64,000 nt of DNA from Neonectria sp. B-13 (lineage: Eukaryota > Ascomycota > Sordariomycetes > Hypocreales > Nectriaceae), in the NCBI GenBank assembly GCA_002682825.1, contig NOKP01000001.1, positions 436,501 to 500,500 of the forward strand, written 5' to 3'. This document shows positions 1 through 11,337 of this stretch, piece by piece. A program made the position numbers and the translations under genes. Within the stretch, counting starts at the first letter, position 1; each line of letters starts with the position of its first letter. Below the pieces are notes generated by a model. The model made no database searches and was not told where the DNA came from. It saw only the letters and a list, made by a program, of their open reading frames with translations.

Positions 1-771
1 CTCGGTAAGTTTCGCCCCGTCTTGAAATCATACGAAACGTCTCAATACCATTGCTAACCTGCCGTTAGCCATATGGAACCTGATACTTGCTGCCGCTGCC
101 GCTGTGAACTGTGATAAGGTCGGCCGTCGGCCTCTGTTCCTGATATCGACCGCAGGCATGTTGTGCTCATACGTTGTCGTCATGGGTTTATCTGCAGGTT
201 TTGCCAATACCAAGAACCACCCACTTGGCATCGCTGTTATCCCGTTCCTGTTTATGTAAGTTACGGAGGGTGGAAAAATAAAGATCTGGCCACTAACTGT
301 TTCGATTCAGCTACTACGGGTTTTACGATATCGCCTTCACCCCTCTCCCAATCGCATACACTGTTGAGATCTTGCCCTTCTCTATTCGATCCAAGGGCAT
401 GGCTCTCTTCACTAGTACCGCCACTTTGGGCAATGCTTTTAACCAATTTGTCAACCCAATAGCCCTGAAGAGTATTGCATGGCGATAGTGAGTGCTCTAT
501 ACCCGCTCCGCGATGCTTGATACCTATTTGTTGACCGCACATGCTTAGCTACGCCGTGTACATTGCTATCCTGGTCTTCTACTTTGCTTTCATCTTTTTC
601 ATGTTCCCTGAGACTAAGCGTCTATCGGCCGAAGATGCTTCTGGAGTCTTCGACTTTGATAGGAAGGGCCGTCCCCTGGGTAAAACCGTCGACGTTGAGC
701 GCAGTGGTTCAAAGCCGGGAGATGAGAAGGAAGCATCTACGTGTGTGGCCGCGCCTGAACACAAGGAGTAG
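1..771 (+). CDS. MFS sugar transporter, lactose-permease type (3' part)
   Basis: The 5' part lies outside the window. Four pieces can be joined: the last bases of an exon at 1-4, then 69-255, 311-487 and 549-771, with introns of 64, 55 and 61 nt. The translated end has the GRRPLF loop after a membrane helix, then transmembrane segments 8-12 with PFSIRSKG, and the terminal PETK motif (FMFPETKRLSAED). These are hallmarks of the fungal sugar porter family that includes lactose permeases. It should import sugars at the plasma membrane. A close but damaged paralog lies at 5426-7423 in the opposite direction. The visible part is intact. Confidence 0.85.
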
Positions 772-929
772 ATGTGCTGATCTTGATCAAATGGTTACAT
801 CTTTTTTTTTGGCCTACTCGTGGTATTCATTTGTGCCATTACGGTCGATTTTGACGTACAATGACCGATCGCACCACCCACATACAAAAGGAACCTGCAA
901 TATCTGTTAATCTAAAAGAAGGATTTCCT

Positions 930-1204
930 AAAACCTTAGTCTTCTATAATACCAATTGTTAAGCTGACTATAGACCTCTTTAATGCCTTACTAACATTCT
1001 TTCCTGCTTTCGACTTAACAATCAACCTTATGAGATACATTCCTATCAGGAGGTACTAGACACTAGATTGCCTGACTGCATACACACTGTCTGGTGCAGC
1101 TTAGGGCTGACTGACTGAGACGCCTATGAGACGCTTTCCTGTGTACCTTCTTAAGGGACTATTATTGATTTGGGATGTTGGTTCTTGTCCCTTTCTGCCG
1201 CCAA
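930..1204 (+). mobile_element. Truncated LTR-like fragment, RIP-mutated
   Basis: This stretch matches the inverted copy at about 34259-34530 (minus strand) over roughly 250 bases. The differences are mainly C-to-T and G-to-A transitions, the pattern left by RIP. Both copies end in the same TCTTGTCCCTTTCTGCCGCC block. Here only the terminal half is present, directly beside the Tc1-type relic, so it looks like a truncated repeat end. Whether it is an LTR or another repeat end is not settled. Confidence 0.55.
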
Positions 1205-2308
1205 AATAATAACAAAAGATACTTATGAAAGTGAAAAATAGCTACTGTAATAGCAGTCTTAATTGTAAGACATAAGATAAGAAAATGATGGCTTAAAAAC
1301 AAGTGATAAAATTTATGAAGAGAAAAAGGATGCTCTACCAATAAGTGGCAGGAACAGTCTCTTAAGTAGGCCCAGACAATCCCGGCTGCGCTCACTAGCA
1401 TTAAAACCCCAGTCGTGTTAAATCGCTGACACAATATATTATGCCTCTGTAAAAGCCGCGGTAAATTCTCTCTTAAGCAGTCACGAATAGCACGACCTGT
1501 AACTCCTCTGCCCTCTGACTTAGGGTCGCCTCGTAAAGGCACTAAATTGCTGGCCCTGTTGGAGCAGAAGGCGCCAAAGAACATTTGTGAATGCCTTGTT
1601 GTCCAGTTTCGCCCTTTTACGTTCTTCCGGTGTAGCCTTTCCCTCTATTAAGGGTCAAAATGTGGTTGAAATTTGGGTCGTTTACTTACCGGCTTGCAGA
1701 ATACCTATCCTCTTCTTTGACCCTCACCACGGGCGATAGAAGTCTCGTCTGAGAACCACCAACGCCGCCAAAAATCGATATCTTTATCGACCAATTCCCT
1801 CGCAAAACCAAGGCGTTTTCTGGCGGCCGTAGGACCGAGGAGCGGCCGTTGGAAAGCCCGGAAGTGCATAATGCCCTCACGGCGAAGGAACCGAATGACA
1901 GTAAATTTATCACATACAAGGCCGACCCTCTCAATGATCTCAGTTGTTATTATAAAAGGGTCTTGATCGATGATTCTTAGGATATGTCTTTTATCCCTCT
2001 CCGTGATGATGCGCGGCGGCCCTGGCTTGGGTCGGTCTCGGGCGCTCTGTTGGTCCTTATACCGCCGAATGATGCCGTAGATCGCATGCTTAGAAAGTCC
2101 TTCTTGAGCCGCGATTTCGGTAGCTGGCACGCCCGAATTAAATTGCCATACAATCTTCGTCCTCCGATGAGGAGATTGATGTGGTTTCCTTGCCATTTCG
2201 ACTTATTATCATTTTGCAATGGCTGAGTTAAATTGGTGATGCTTTCCTGACGACTTGGTTGATGCGAGGGTGGGTCGGAAAATAGTCGGTTTAAATGCAA
2301 CGCCACTG
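1205..2308 (-). mobile_element. Tc1/mariner-type transposon relic
   Basis: Reading the minus strand, the transposase starts at 2196 (MARKPHQSPHRRTK) with helix-turn-helix blocks (GVPATEIAAQEGLSKHAIYG) and runs to the first catalytic aspartate region (WWFSDETSIARGEGQRRG), where a stop occurs. A shifted frame resumes at 1584 (MFFGAFCSNRASNLVPLRGD), typical of the middle of the DDE domain. It then decays toward a degraded copy of the expected PYSPDLNP region. A probable right terminal inverted repeat ends CGCCACTG at 2308 and is followed by TA, the usual target dinucleotide. The left end is missing where the LTR-like fragment begins. The element is dead: stops and frameshifts break the protein. 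Confidence 0.75.
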
Positions 2309-2554
2309 TACGTTAGTTCAATTTACTTCCTTTGCCCTTGATAATAACTTAAAAATGTCATAAATGATACAAATGTCAGGTGATGTCTGTTTAGGGGGTA
2401 TTCCAGTTGCTCACGTGAAATGCTGGGGTAAGCACGCTAAATTGGATGGTTGATTATATAATAAGGACGGGTCATTCCCCATGTTCTCATTGTTTCGCTG
2501 ATTGCTACCCTTCCTACGACTTGTGACATCATTCAATCATCCCAACACGGCTTC

Positions 2555-5270
2555 ATGTCGGCCACTCCGCCCTCAGCTGACACAGATGGTGTCAGGCGGG
2601 CCCGCAAGCGCCGCAACTCAAGCCCACCTGGCGACGAGAGACAGGTGCAGAGGCAGCGAGCAAAGCGCACAACGATGGCTTGTGAGCGCTGTCGAATAAA
2701 AAAGCTCCGCTGCGTGGGCGGTCATCCCTGCAGTGCCTGCCAACGAGCCAAGGCTGAGTGCGACTTTGGTGACCGGGGACAGGACTCTCAGCATAGCATC
2801 TCGGTTGCAAATCAACGAATCTCTCACCTCGAGAATACGATTGCAGAACTAGTAGCCAGTTTGAGCCGCCAGACCAGTCCGCAACAACCAGGCAACTCAA
2901 CTCAACCTTCGGCACACCAACCATCATATGCACCGCCACACGAGCAACTCATTTCCGGCTCATCAGCGAATGTAGATGATCCTCAGCGCGATATCCCCGC
3001 CCTTGAGCGAGCCAGGAACGCCGCTCATTGCTTCGAGAGACCACCTTTGTCCGACGTGCAGACCATTGCCGTCTCCGGCCCGTCTTTTGCTGCGCGGTCC
3101 GACGTCAGCCTCCTTGCCCACAGCCACGCAATGGATATCACACCAGAACCCACGCACAGCTCCTCGGTTAACCCAAGAATGTCGGAGAGGCTCGAGTCCC
3201 GTTGGTCCGCCCTGCAGCATGACTCGGCGCCGTTCCCAGCTTTGATGAGCCATCCCACTGCGTGGTCGGAAGGGCCAGCAAAGACCAGTCCGGATGGTGT
3301 AACTCCTGACGTGACCGTCGGTATGAGCCTCTATAAAGCTCAGGTGCACTTGCAGAGCGAGCCAGTTTCAGAAGGTATCGTTGGTGAAGTATTGGCGAGA
3401 GCGCTGTTCACATTGTAAGTCATTTGTTTCCAAACTCCCTCACTCACCAGACAGACTATAAACCTCTAATCTCACTACCGTAGGTTTTTTCAAAAATGCC
3501 ATCCATCATTTCCACTTCTCCAGCCATACACGGACCTTAACAGCCACTTCGATCACATTCGATCCTCGTCGCCATTTCTCTTCACCAGCATCCTCGCAGT
3601 CGCTGGTCGTTATTACATTGGCTATTGGAGGACACAACCTGCCATGGCAAGTTTGCCACCCATCACCGTCAACGCCCTTGAAGCTCTCGCCGAGCTCGCC
3701 TGCGCGCACCTCGGGTTTGTCCTCTTCCGCAAGCAGCATCAGCTATCGGACGTGCAAGCCACGTTGCTGCTTTCCGTCTGGATTCCGCGAGGAAAGGGTC
3801 AGTCGGCAGATCAATGGATGATCTCGGGGCTGTGTACTCGTTTGGCGCATCGAATTGGAATAACCGACTCGTGGAGCCGCCCGGCCATCCTGCGCTTTAT
3901 CAACTCAACTAGCCTCGGCGCCAATGACATACGCGAGGTTAACGAAATCCTGCCCCAGTGGCACACTTGGTTAATTCTCAATCAGTAATGCACTGTCTGC
4001 CCTTCTTCTTCCCGGACTATCGTTTAATTTCTGCTCATAGGTATGATATATCTCTTAGCCTTGGGTTCGGTCGTCCCTACGTGAAAACCTCTGCTCATCT
4101 AGTTTGTCAACAATATCTTGCCGTCGCACGCAAGCTGGGCTCTTCAGCTCAAGTTGATCTAACGGCTGCGACGTACGTGACCGGTCTTGTAGAACTTTCT
4201 GCGGTAAGCTCTGCTTTGATAATTCTCCCCTGTCTTCTTCGACGAGGCCCTTAACCGTCCGGGCAACAGATAATTGTCGATTTGATCTCTGGTCTGCGCA
4301 CCGCTCGCCTAAAGCCAACCACCCGCCAAGATACGTTGCAGCCTGCTGCCGCTGCATGTGCCAAAGTTTTAGCCCTTTTATCCGATCTGAACCCGCGACT
4401 AGACGAGTGGCAACGTCAATGGACATGGGGCGGCAAGTCTCGCAATCTCTGCACTTTCCAGCCTTTGGCACTCATCTTCTATCTAGGTTCCTATGATGCC
4501 ATTATGCTTGGCACGTATACAAAACTCGCGACGATTTACAGTGAACATGCACGACTGTGCTTAAACGCCCTTTCGCTAAATCTGATCACGGCCAATTTAG
4601 GCCATGAGAATCAGCAGAATTATCTTCTACAGCCATACTTGGCGAGAGCATGCGAAGCAGCCGTGTCCATTGTTCAGGGCTACGCAGGACCAGATAGTGC
4701 CGAGTTACTCGTTCGATATGGCATGGATGTGGGTACCAGTTAACCGATGCTGGTGTCCTCGCTAACACGGCGCTATAGTATCTCGTTCTGATACTCGCCC
4801 AATCTGCCGTGTTTTTTGTCCGAATTCTTACGTCTCGACTTGAGCAACCCTTGCCAGTTGATCAGCTTGTCTTGCTGCACTATCTCAAGCAAGCTATTGA
4901 TCTCATGGAGTCGAACGATCTGTCTACGACCGAGATCTGTGGCTGGATGGCTCGGCTTTGTCGCAGTCTAACGCGTTTCGCAGGGCTTTCTCTAGACAAT
5001 GCTGGTGATTCGACAAACGCGAGGTAAGTGATTGTTGCTCAGTACAGGGCGTCATCTGAATTTATGGACTGACGTGGCATATACAGCAGCTCGACAGTAC
5101 CGGATCCAAATATCCCAGAGCCCGAATGGGATTTTGATGTCAATGCCTTCCTAAGTCAAAACATGCCCGCCGAGGAGATAGGCTTTGACCTCGGTGGCTA
5201 CTTCGACTTTGCACAGTCTTTTTTCCCGCCCCCTTCTGGATCAACAGCACATGACGGAGCGAACTTCTAG
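2555..5270 (+). CDS. Zn(II)2Cys6 transcription factor
   Basis: Six exons (2555-3414, 3484-3984, 4041-4203, 4270-4728, 4779-5023, 5087-5270) give 803 residues. A basic N-terminus precedes the zinc cluster CERCRIKKLRC / C-x2-C-x6-C at about residues 48-75, followed by a short coiled coil that should mediate dimerisation. The middle holds the fungal regulator homology domain, recognisable by SLSLGFGRPY. The C-terminus is acidic and aromatic (EPEWDFDVNAF), a plausible activation region. It is nuclear and DNA-binding. It lies between two lactose-permease-type MFS genes and upstream of a GH3 glycosidase, so control of sugar uptake and hydrolysis is a reasonable inference. The fourth intron could use either of two neighbouring donors; GAT|gtgggt keeps the frame. 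Confidence 0.85.
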
Positions 5271-5425
5271 TCGCTTGCCTCGACAAGGCAATGAGGGTCG
5301 CATGTCATGCCATGAGCTCTGAATATTAATGTATTCCCTCTGTATGTGAATTGTTATCTCTGTACCGTACCTAGGTCCTTTTCAAGTGTCTGTGGCCTGG
5401 CCCCTCCGAGATTCACCTGTAAGGA

Positions 5426-7423
5426 CTAGTGACAGTCTTTACTCGCGATGCTCAAACGTCTCAGCGGTCCTTTGTTGAGTTTTTGGTTTGCAAGATCGCT
5501 GAGTCTTTCGAGGTCCCCATTCTGCCCGTCAAAAATCATCGAGACCTCTTCAATAATATGGTACATGAACCACGCGAAAACAAGGTAGAAGAGCAGAATA
5601 GCGATGTAGACAGCATAACTAGCCCCGGTGGTCAGCCATATGGTCATGCGTCATGTATGGGATTCTACTCACTACTTCCGCGCGATGGCTTCCAACGCGA
5701 TGGGGTTCACAAACTGATTGAAAGCTTTTGCCATAGTCCCAACGGAAGTGAATATTGCAAGACCTTTAGTGCGTAGCTTGAAAGGCAGAATCTCAGCCGT
5801 ATATGGGAGCGGAAGCGGTGCCCAGGCGATGTCGTTGAAGCCGTAGTACCTTGGAAACTACATCAGATTTCATAGCCACACGTCAGACTGTGAAGCGCCA
5901 CTCACAGTAACAACGATGGAATAACAGCAATTCCCAGCCCGGATTCCTTGGTCGAAGCAAAGCCAGCTGAAAAGCCCATGACGAAGCAGTAAGACACGAG
6001 CATACCGAAAATGGACACGAGGAACAGCGGACGACGACCAAAGCGCTCAACGTTGAGTGCAGCACCGAAAGCCAAGATAAGGTTCCAGATCGCTACAATC
6101 ACCTATATCAACGTCTGTACTAGGCTCCTGAGGCTCTAGAACTTACCGAGGCCAGACGTTAGGAGCGTGATCTGCACCGGGGAAGTGATTCCGACGGTCT
6201 TCAGCACCGGCGTAAGGTAGCTATGAAATGAGACATCAGCGGGGCGGTGTCAGTTGCTGTGAGCGTGCGGACTCACTAGGAGATGATCCCATTCCCTGCC
6301 CAATTCGTCCCTATGCACAAGGACAACAAAACCACAAGACGCCTCCGGTTGCCCGGTGTCCTGAAGAAGTCCAGGTATGGTGCTTGATGATCGACACGGT
6401 CTTCCTCAATTGCACCTTGGATCTCGGCCAATTCCCATCGAACAAGAGGGTCATCATCAACGCCGTTGGCGTAGTGCTTTCTGAGGACAGTAGAAGCCTC
6501 GGCCACTCTTTTCTGATAGACGAGCCACTGAGGGACAAGGCTTAGCGATAGGATACAAGACGTAAGCGAACCAACAACTTACTCTAGGAGACTAGGGACA
6601 ACTCAATAGTGTGGTGAGTACCAGTGATGGCTCTAGCACCTGAACTATCGATGGCATTCTCCATGACCAGCTCCCCGGGATGTAGAGGCCGCCGACTGCG
6701 AAACATGTTTTTCAGAACGCTGTCGTTGATGATTCAGGAGTGACAACAAATGACTTACAACATAGGAGTGCTGACATCAGACTGCCAAAGTAGAAGAAGG
6801 GATAGTAGCAACAAGCAATTACCGGTCGCAATCGAGGGTAGGCAATCTCTTGAATGAGAGCCAGAGCTGCCACTTTGGCAATACCCCCACCAGCCCCTAT
6901 GATCCGCGACCTAGCCGCGTGTCAGCATGGAGCAGACGCAGTCAAAAGCAGCCAAGTCTTACCGGCCACCCACATCGCGGGGTTCACAGCAAGGCTGTTG
7001 ATGATGCTGCCCGCCAGCACGATGAAAGATCCTAGGGCCAGGGCAAGTCGCCGTCCAAAGCGTTGAGACAGGAAATCACCCCGGTAGGCGGTAAGCATCG
7101 ATGGAAGATACAAGGTTGCAGTGTAGAGCCCCAGGATCGGGCCCTTTGGATGGTCGACGAAATCCCCCCAGGAGGCGATAGCCTGTAGTCCATTGAGGAG
7201 GCTCGCACCGTCTAGGTTTGTTTTGAGTCAAGAGGTCTCAGTGCGCTAGGTTCCAGACTTGAAGGATTTGCAACCACTTACAAGGTAGAAGATGACAAGA
7301 CAAAGTCCCAAACTGAGGGCTCGTTTCAGCGGGGATGAGTGTTATTCTGCCGTAGAATTGGATATACCATTCTGTGATGTTTCTTTTGAGGCATGGATCC
7401 TTGTACCAATGCTTATTCGTATT
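5426..7423 (-). pseudogene. Broken MFS sugar transporter (lactose-permease type)
   Basis: The minus strand encodes most of a sugar porter: WYKDP near the start, DGASLLNGLQ, the RFGRR loop, the IPGSWSWRMPS motif, the ERFGRRPLF loop, PFKLRTKG and a final helix. It is a paralog of the gene at 1-771. Three defects point to loss of function. The conserved PESPR motif reads P-stop-SPR because the glutamate codon is TAG (about 6592-6594). The terminal PETKG motif is absent, with the sequence going straight from WFMY to HIIEEVSMIFDG. The first exon has no open path from an ATG into DGASLLNG without an irregular splice. Introns are otherwise well placed. A rare stop-codon bypass cannot be excluded. 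Confidence 0.75.
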
Positions 7424-8008
7424 GTCTAGTCAGTAATGTTAGCGTCATAGCAATGTGATGACCTCTCAAGCGTGAAAGGCCTTACTGGATATGTCCCCAA
7501 ACGAAGAGGTTTGCCGCGTCATGATTCGGGTCAAGACGAAACCTTTAAATCAGTCACGCGACCTGGAAATTGCGAAAAGAACTTTAAGACAGGCCGTGAG
7601 TGAAGCATGAGGGTTGTGGTAGACAAGAAAACGAGATATCCGGGGGAAGATGAGTAGATCGTGGGGACTCTGGGGACTCTGGGGACTCTGGGGAGCCAGG
7701 TTGGCTGCCTAACATTTTAAAAAAGCAGCAAAGCACTAATAAAGGAGCCGCTAAGACTCAGATCAGACCATTCGGGGAACATCCGAAGCAGAATCGGCGA
7801 CTCGTGCACCACGGCCCACGTCTGGTGGCAATCTCGGGGAGACCCCGGAAGTCGGGGCTACCGGAAACCCTTGAATTAGTGGGCGCACCGATCGCAGAGG
7901 CCATAAAGGCTCCCAGCTCTATTCTAGCTGCAGTGACTGCGCACCCTGGTTAATATCATTCTAGCGAACAGTGCAAGCAACGAGTCCTTGAAGCTAACAA
8001 TCATTATT
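7424..8008. other. Divergent intergenic region with a 9-bp tandem repeat
   Basis: No gene is visible. The stretch separates the divergently placed MFS pseudogene and the GH3 gene, so it holds both promoters. It contains 3.7 copies of TGGGGACTC at 7662-7694. A stretch rich in GGGG/CCCC and CCGG follows at 7800-7880. Confidence 0.6.
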
Positions 8009-10874
8009 ATGGCTAATGCAGGAATGGATCGGTCATTCTTGACTGCGTCGATTGAGGACCTCGCCAGTCGTATGTCTGTGGCAGAGAAGGTGGCTTTCAT
8101 TGCCGGCGAGGACTGGTGGAGGTGAAGGTGGATGCTCCCGCCTCCTTATTCTTATCACTAATGACCATCGCAGGACAGTGGCATTGCCCAGACTCAATAT
8201 TCCCTCGTAAGATCATTTACAACTATTTACCTCCACAGCTGCGTTACTGAGGATTTTCTCTCCAGTGTGAAGCTCACAGACGGACCTAATGGTGCCCGAG
8301 GGCAGTCGTTTTTCAAGATGAGTGAGTGGCGCAACGCTGTGCTTGACTGTCATGGACGGTACTGATGACTCTGCCACAACTTCAGCACCCGCCGTTGTCC
8401 TTCCCAATGCCACCGGCCTGGCCGCTACCTTCTCTCCAATCCTTCCCGCCGAGGCCGCGCGCTTACTCGCCGCCGAGGCCAAGGCTCGAAACTCGGTCTG
8501 CTTGTTGGCGCCCACCGTCAACATATGCCGAAGTCCCCTCGGCGGGAGAGCCTTTGAGTCGTTCAGCGAGGACCCTACCCTCAGCGGTATCATTGCCGCA
8601 GAGTACATCAAGGCGCTCCAGGATGAAGGCATTAGCGCGGCCATCAAACACTTCATTGCTAACGATCAAGAGCATGAGCGAATGGGTCAGGATTCCATCA
8701 TTAGTCCCAGAGCACTTCGGGAGATCTATCTCCGACCTTTTCAGATCGCACAGGCTCGCGCCAGTCCTTGGTCGTACATGACCTCGTACAACAAGCTCAA
8801 CGGCACCCACTGCTCGGAGCATGAGTGGCTTTTGAAAGATCTTCTCCGCACCGAGTGGGGTTTCGACGGCCTTGTCATGTCTGACTGGATGGGCACATAC
8901 TCAGTCGCCGAGGCAATCAACGCCGGACTCGACCTGGAGATGCCCGGAAAGCCCCGGTGGCGCCAACCTCAGCTGGTGCGGCAATCGATCAATGCTCACA
9001 AGATCTTGCCCGAGACGCTCGACAAGCGAGTCACTACCTTGTTGAGTTGGGTCCAGAAGCTTGCGACCCTGAATGCTGACATGGTCTACGAGAATGACGA
9101 CTCTGTTGAATGGACGCGCAAGGAACACCAGGAGGCGGATGCGGCTCTGGTACGGCGCATTGGCAACGAAGGCATCGTGCTGCTCAAGAACGAGGCGTCA
9201 GTGCTACCCATTCGGCGTGGGAAAGTAGCTGTTATAGGCCCAAACGCCAAAAATGCCGTCATCACGGGCGGCGGCAGTGCAAGGCTTCGACCAGCCTGGA
9301 GCGTGACGCCTTGGCAGGGCTTGGTCGACAACAAGCCTGACGACATCGAGCTGTCATACGCGCTCGGTTGCAAGGGCTCCAAGTTCTTGCCTGTCTTCGG
9401 TGAAGAGTTCACTAGCATGGGCGGCGTCACGCCAGGCTTCGACATGCTGCACTACGCCATCGTCGACGGCAAGCAGGCGAGCCAGCCTGCTTGCTCTGAG
9501 GTGTGGGCCAACTCAGACATCATGCTTGCCGACTTTAAGCATCCAGATCTCGGCGACGACTACTTTACTGAGATTCGGGCCTTGTTTACAGCACCCATCA
9601 CAGGCGACTGGCAGTTCGAAGCCAGCGTCACTGGCCAAGCTTGGGTCTATCTGGACGATGAGCTAGTGGCCGATCTATCCAAAGAGCAGAAACGGACCTC
9701 TTCTTTCTTTGGAAACGGAGGCAACGGTACTGTCATTACGGTGCCAGTGACCAAGGACAAGGTGAGCCGATGGATCGGCCATGTTTAACGCTTCCTGTCG
9801 CTGACACGTTCCATCTCAGGTTTACGCGTTCCGCATGTTGCACGACTCCAGGAAGCCTCCGCTGGCTCCAGGACAGGACAGCCAGCCGTTGCAACTGATT
9901 GGCATGAAGCTAGGCGCCTTCCAGGCCATCGACGAGGATCGAACCATTGATGAGGCCGTCGGCCTGGCAAAAGCGTCCGATGTCGCTGTCCTGGTTGTTG
10001 GATTAGATCAAGACTGGGAGTCGGAGAGCTATGACCGACCCGACCTGTGTCTGCCCCTCCGCCTGAACGACCTTGTTCGTCGTGTAAGCGTTGAGGCACC
10101 TGACACCAAAAAGGTTGTTATTTTACAGACAGGCTCCGCTGTGTCGATGCCTTGGCTTGAACACGTCGACTCGGTAATGTGGCCTTGGTATGGTGGTAAC
10201 GAGGCTGGAAATGCCATCGCCGACATTGTCTACGGCAAGGTAAATCCTTCTGGTAGGCTGCCAATCACCCTACCCAAGCGAGAGCTCGACATCGCCGCAA
10301 ATTTGAACTTCAGGTCGGCACGCACCAAGACGTATTATGAAGAAGGCGTCTGGATTGGCTACCGTCACTTCAACGCCCGTGGCATTGAGCCCATGTACCC
10401 TTTTGGCCATGGTCTGTCATACACAGACTTTGAGTATTCTGAACTCACCGTTTCGCCCTCTGCGTCGGCTTCTCCTAGCTCATGGCGAATCGAAGTCTCT
10501 GCAAATGTGACCAACACGGGTGAGGTTTCCGGTGCCCATTCCGTTCACTTCTACACCAGCCCTCCGCCTCCGACCTCCAACTCCTATATGCACCCCGAGG
10601 TAGCTCTGCAAGCCTTCACCAAGACCGCTGTACTCTCACCAGGAGAATCCGAGAGGGTGACTGTTGAGATGGACAAATGTAAGTTGTACCGTATGATGAT
10701 TTCAGCGCGTCACTAACAACTGGGATAGACGCCATCTCTCACTGGGACGAACTAAGTTCATCATGGCGAGCCGAGCCCGGCCAATGGCATGTTGAGATTG
10801 GAAAGAATGCACAAGTTATGTGTGTTGAAGCGCCATTTACTGTAGATGCCGGCTTTCAGTGGAAGGGAATCTAG
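8009..10874 (+). CDS. GH3 beta-glucosidase with PA14 insert
   Basis: Six exons (8009-8121, 8174-8206, 8266-8321, 8386-9761, 9820-10678, 10729-10874) encode 860 residues. There is no signal peptide, so it is probably intracellular. The N-terminal TIM barrel shows KLTDGPNGARG and the nucleophile motif VMSDWMGTYS, where the aspartate attacks the glucosidic bond. A PA14 carbohydrate-binding insert (ITGDWQFEASVTGQAWVYLDD) splits the second domain, as in Kluyveromyces-type and barbed enzymes. The alpha/beta sandwich (VLVVGLDQDWESESYDR) and the C-terminal fibronectin-III-like domain (YPFGHGLSYTDFEYS) are complete. It releases glucose from beta-glucosides or oligosaccharides. It lies next to sugar-transporter genes and a regulator. 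Confidence 0.92.
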
Positions 10875-11337
10875 GTTTTATAGTTCTAGAAATTGGATTA
10901 GAATAGGAAGTTTTATAAAAGTTCACTTATCTTTTCTTTCAATAGCTATTTGACTTGCCTTTTCGCTCCTCTAAAGGTAAGGTACTTCCACAATGATTGA
11001 GAACACTTTTCTTACCTCAACACATTCCACTATCACGGCACAAAGTCCAGGGAGAACGATGTCTAGCAGCGAAACTGAACAGTGATTAAAGTCCCTAAGA
11101 GGCTTGCAGCTTGGTTTACTCTCAGGGCAAGTATAGTCTACATTGACGATTAACAAACAGGGAGAGTCTTGCTGAATTGCAAGTTTGTGCTCGCTTAGGA
11201 TAACCTAATATGTTTTCCAATAGAGACAATACTCCTGGCAGCTTGACATATAGCAGAGTAAATAACAGTCGCCTATAATGACAATAATATAGATTATATC
11301 CGCGATGACCACAGCCCAGCTACATCATATATAACTC
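10875..11337. other. Convergent intergenic region
   Basis: This is the shared 3' region of the GH3 gene (plus) and the amino acid permease (minus). It is AT-richer than its neighbours and has no supported gene. No clear terminator-like structure stands out. Confidence 0.5.
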
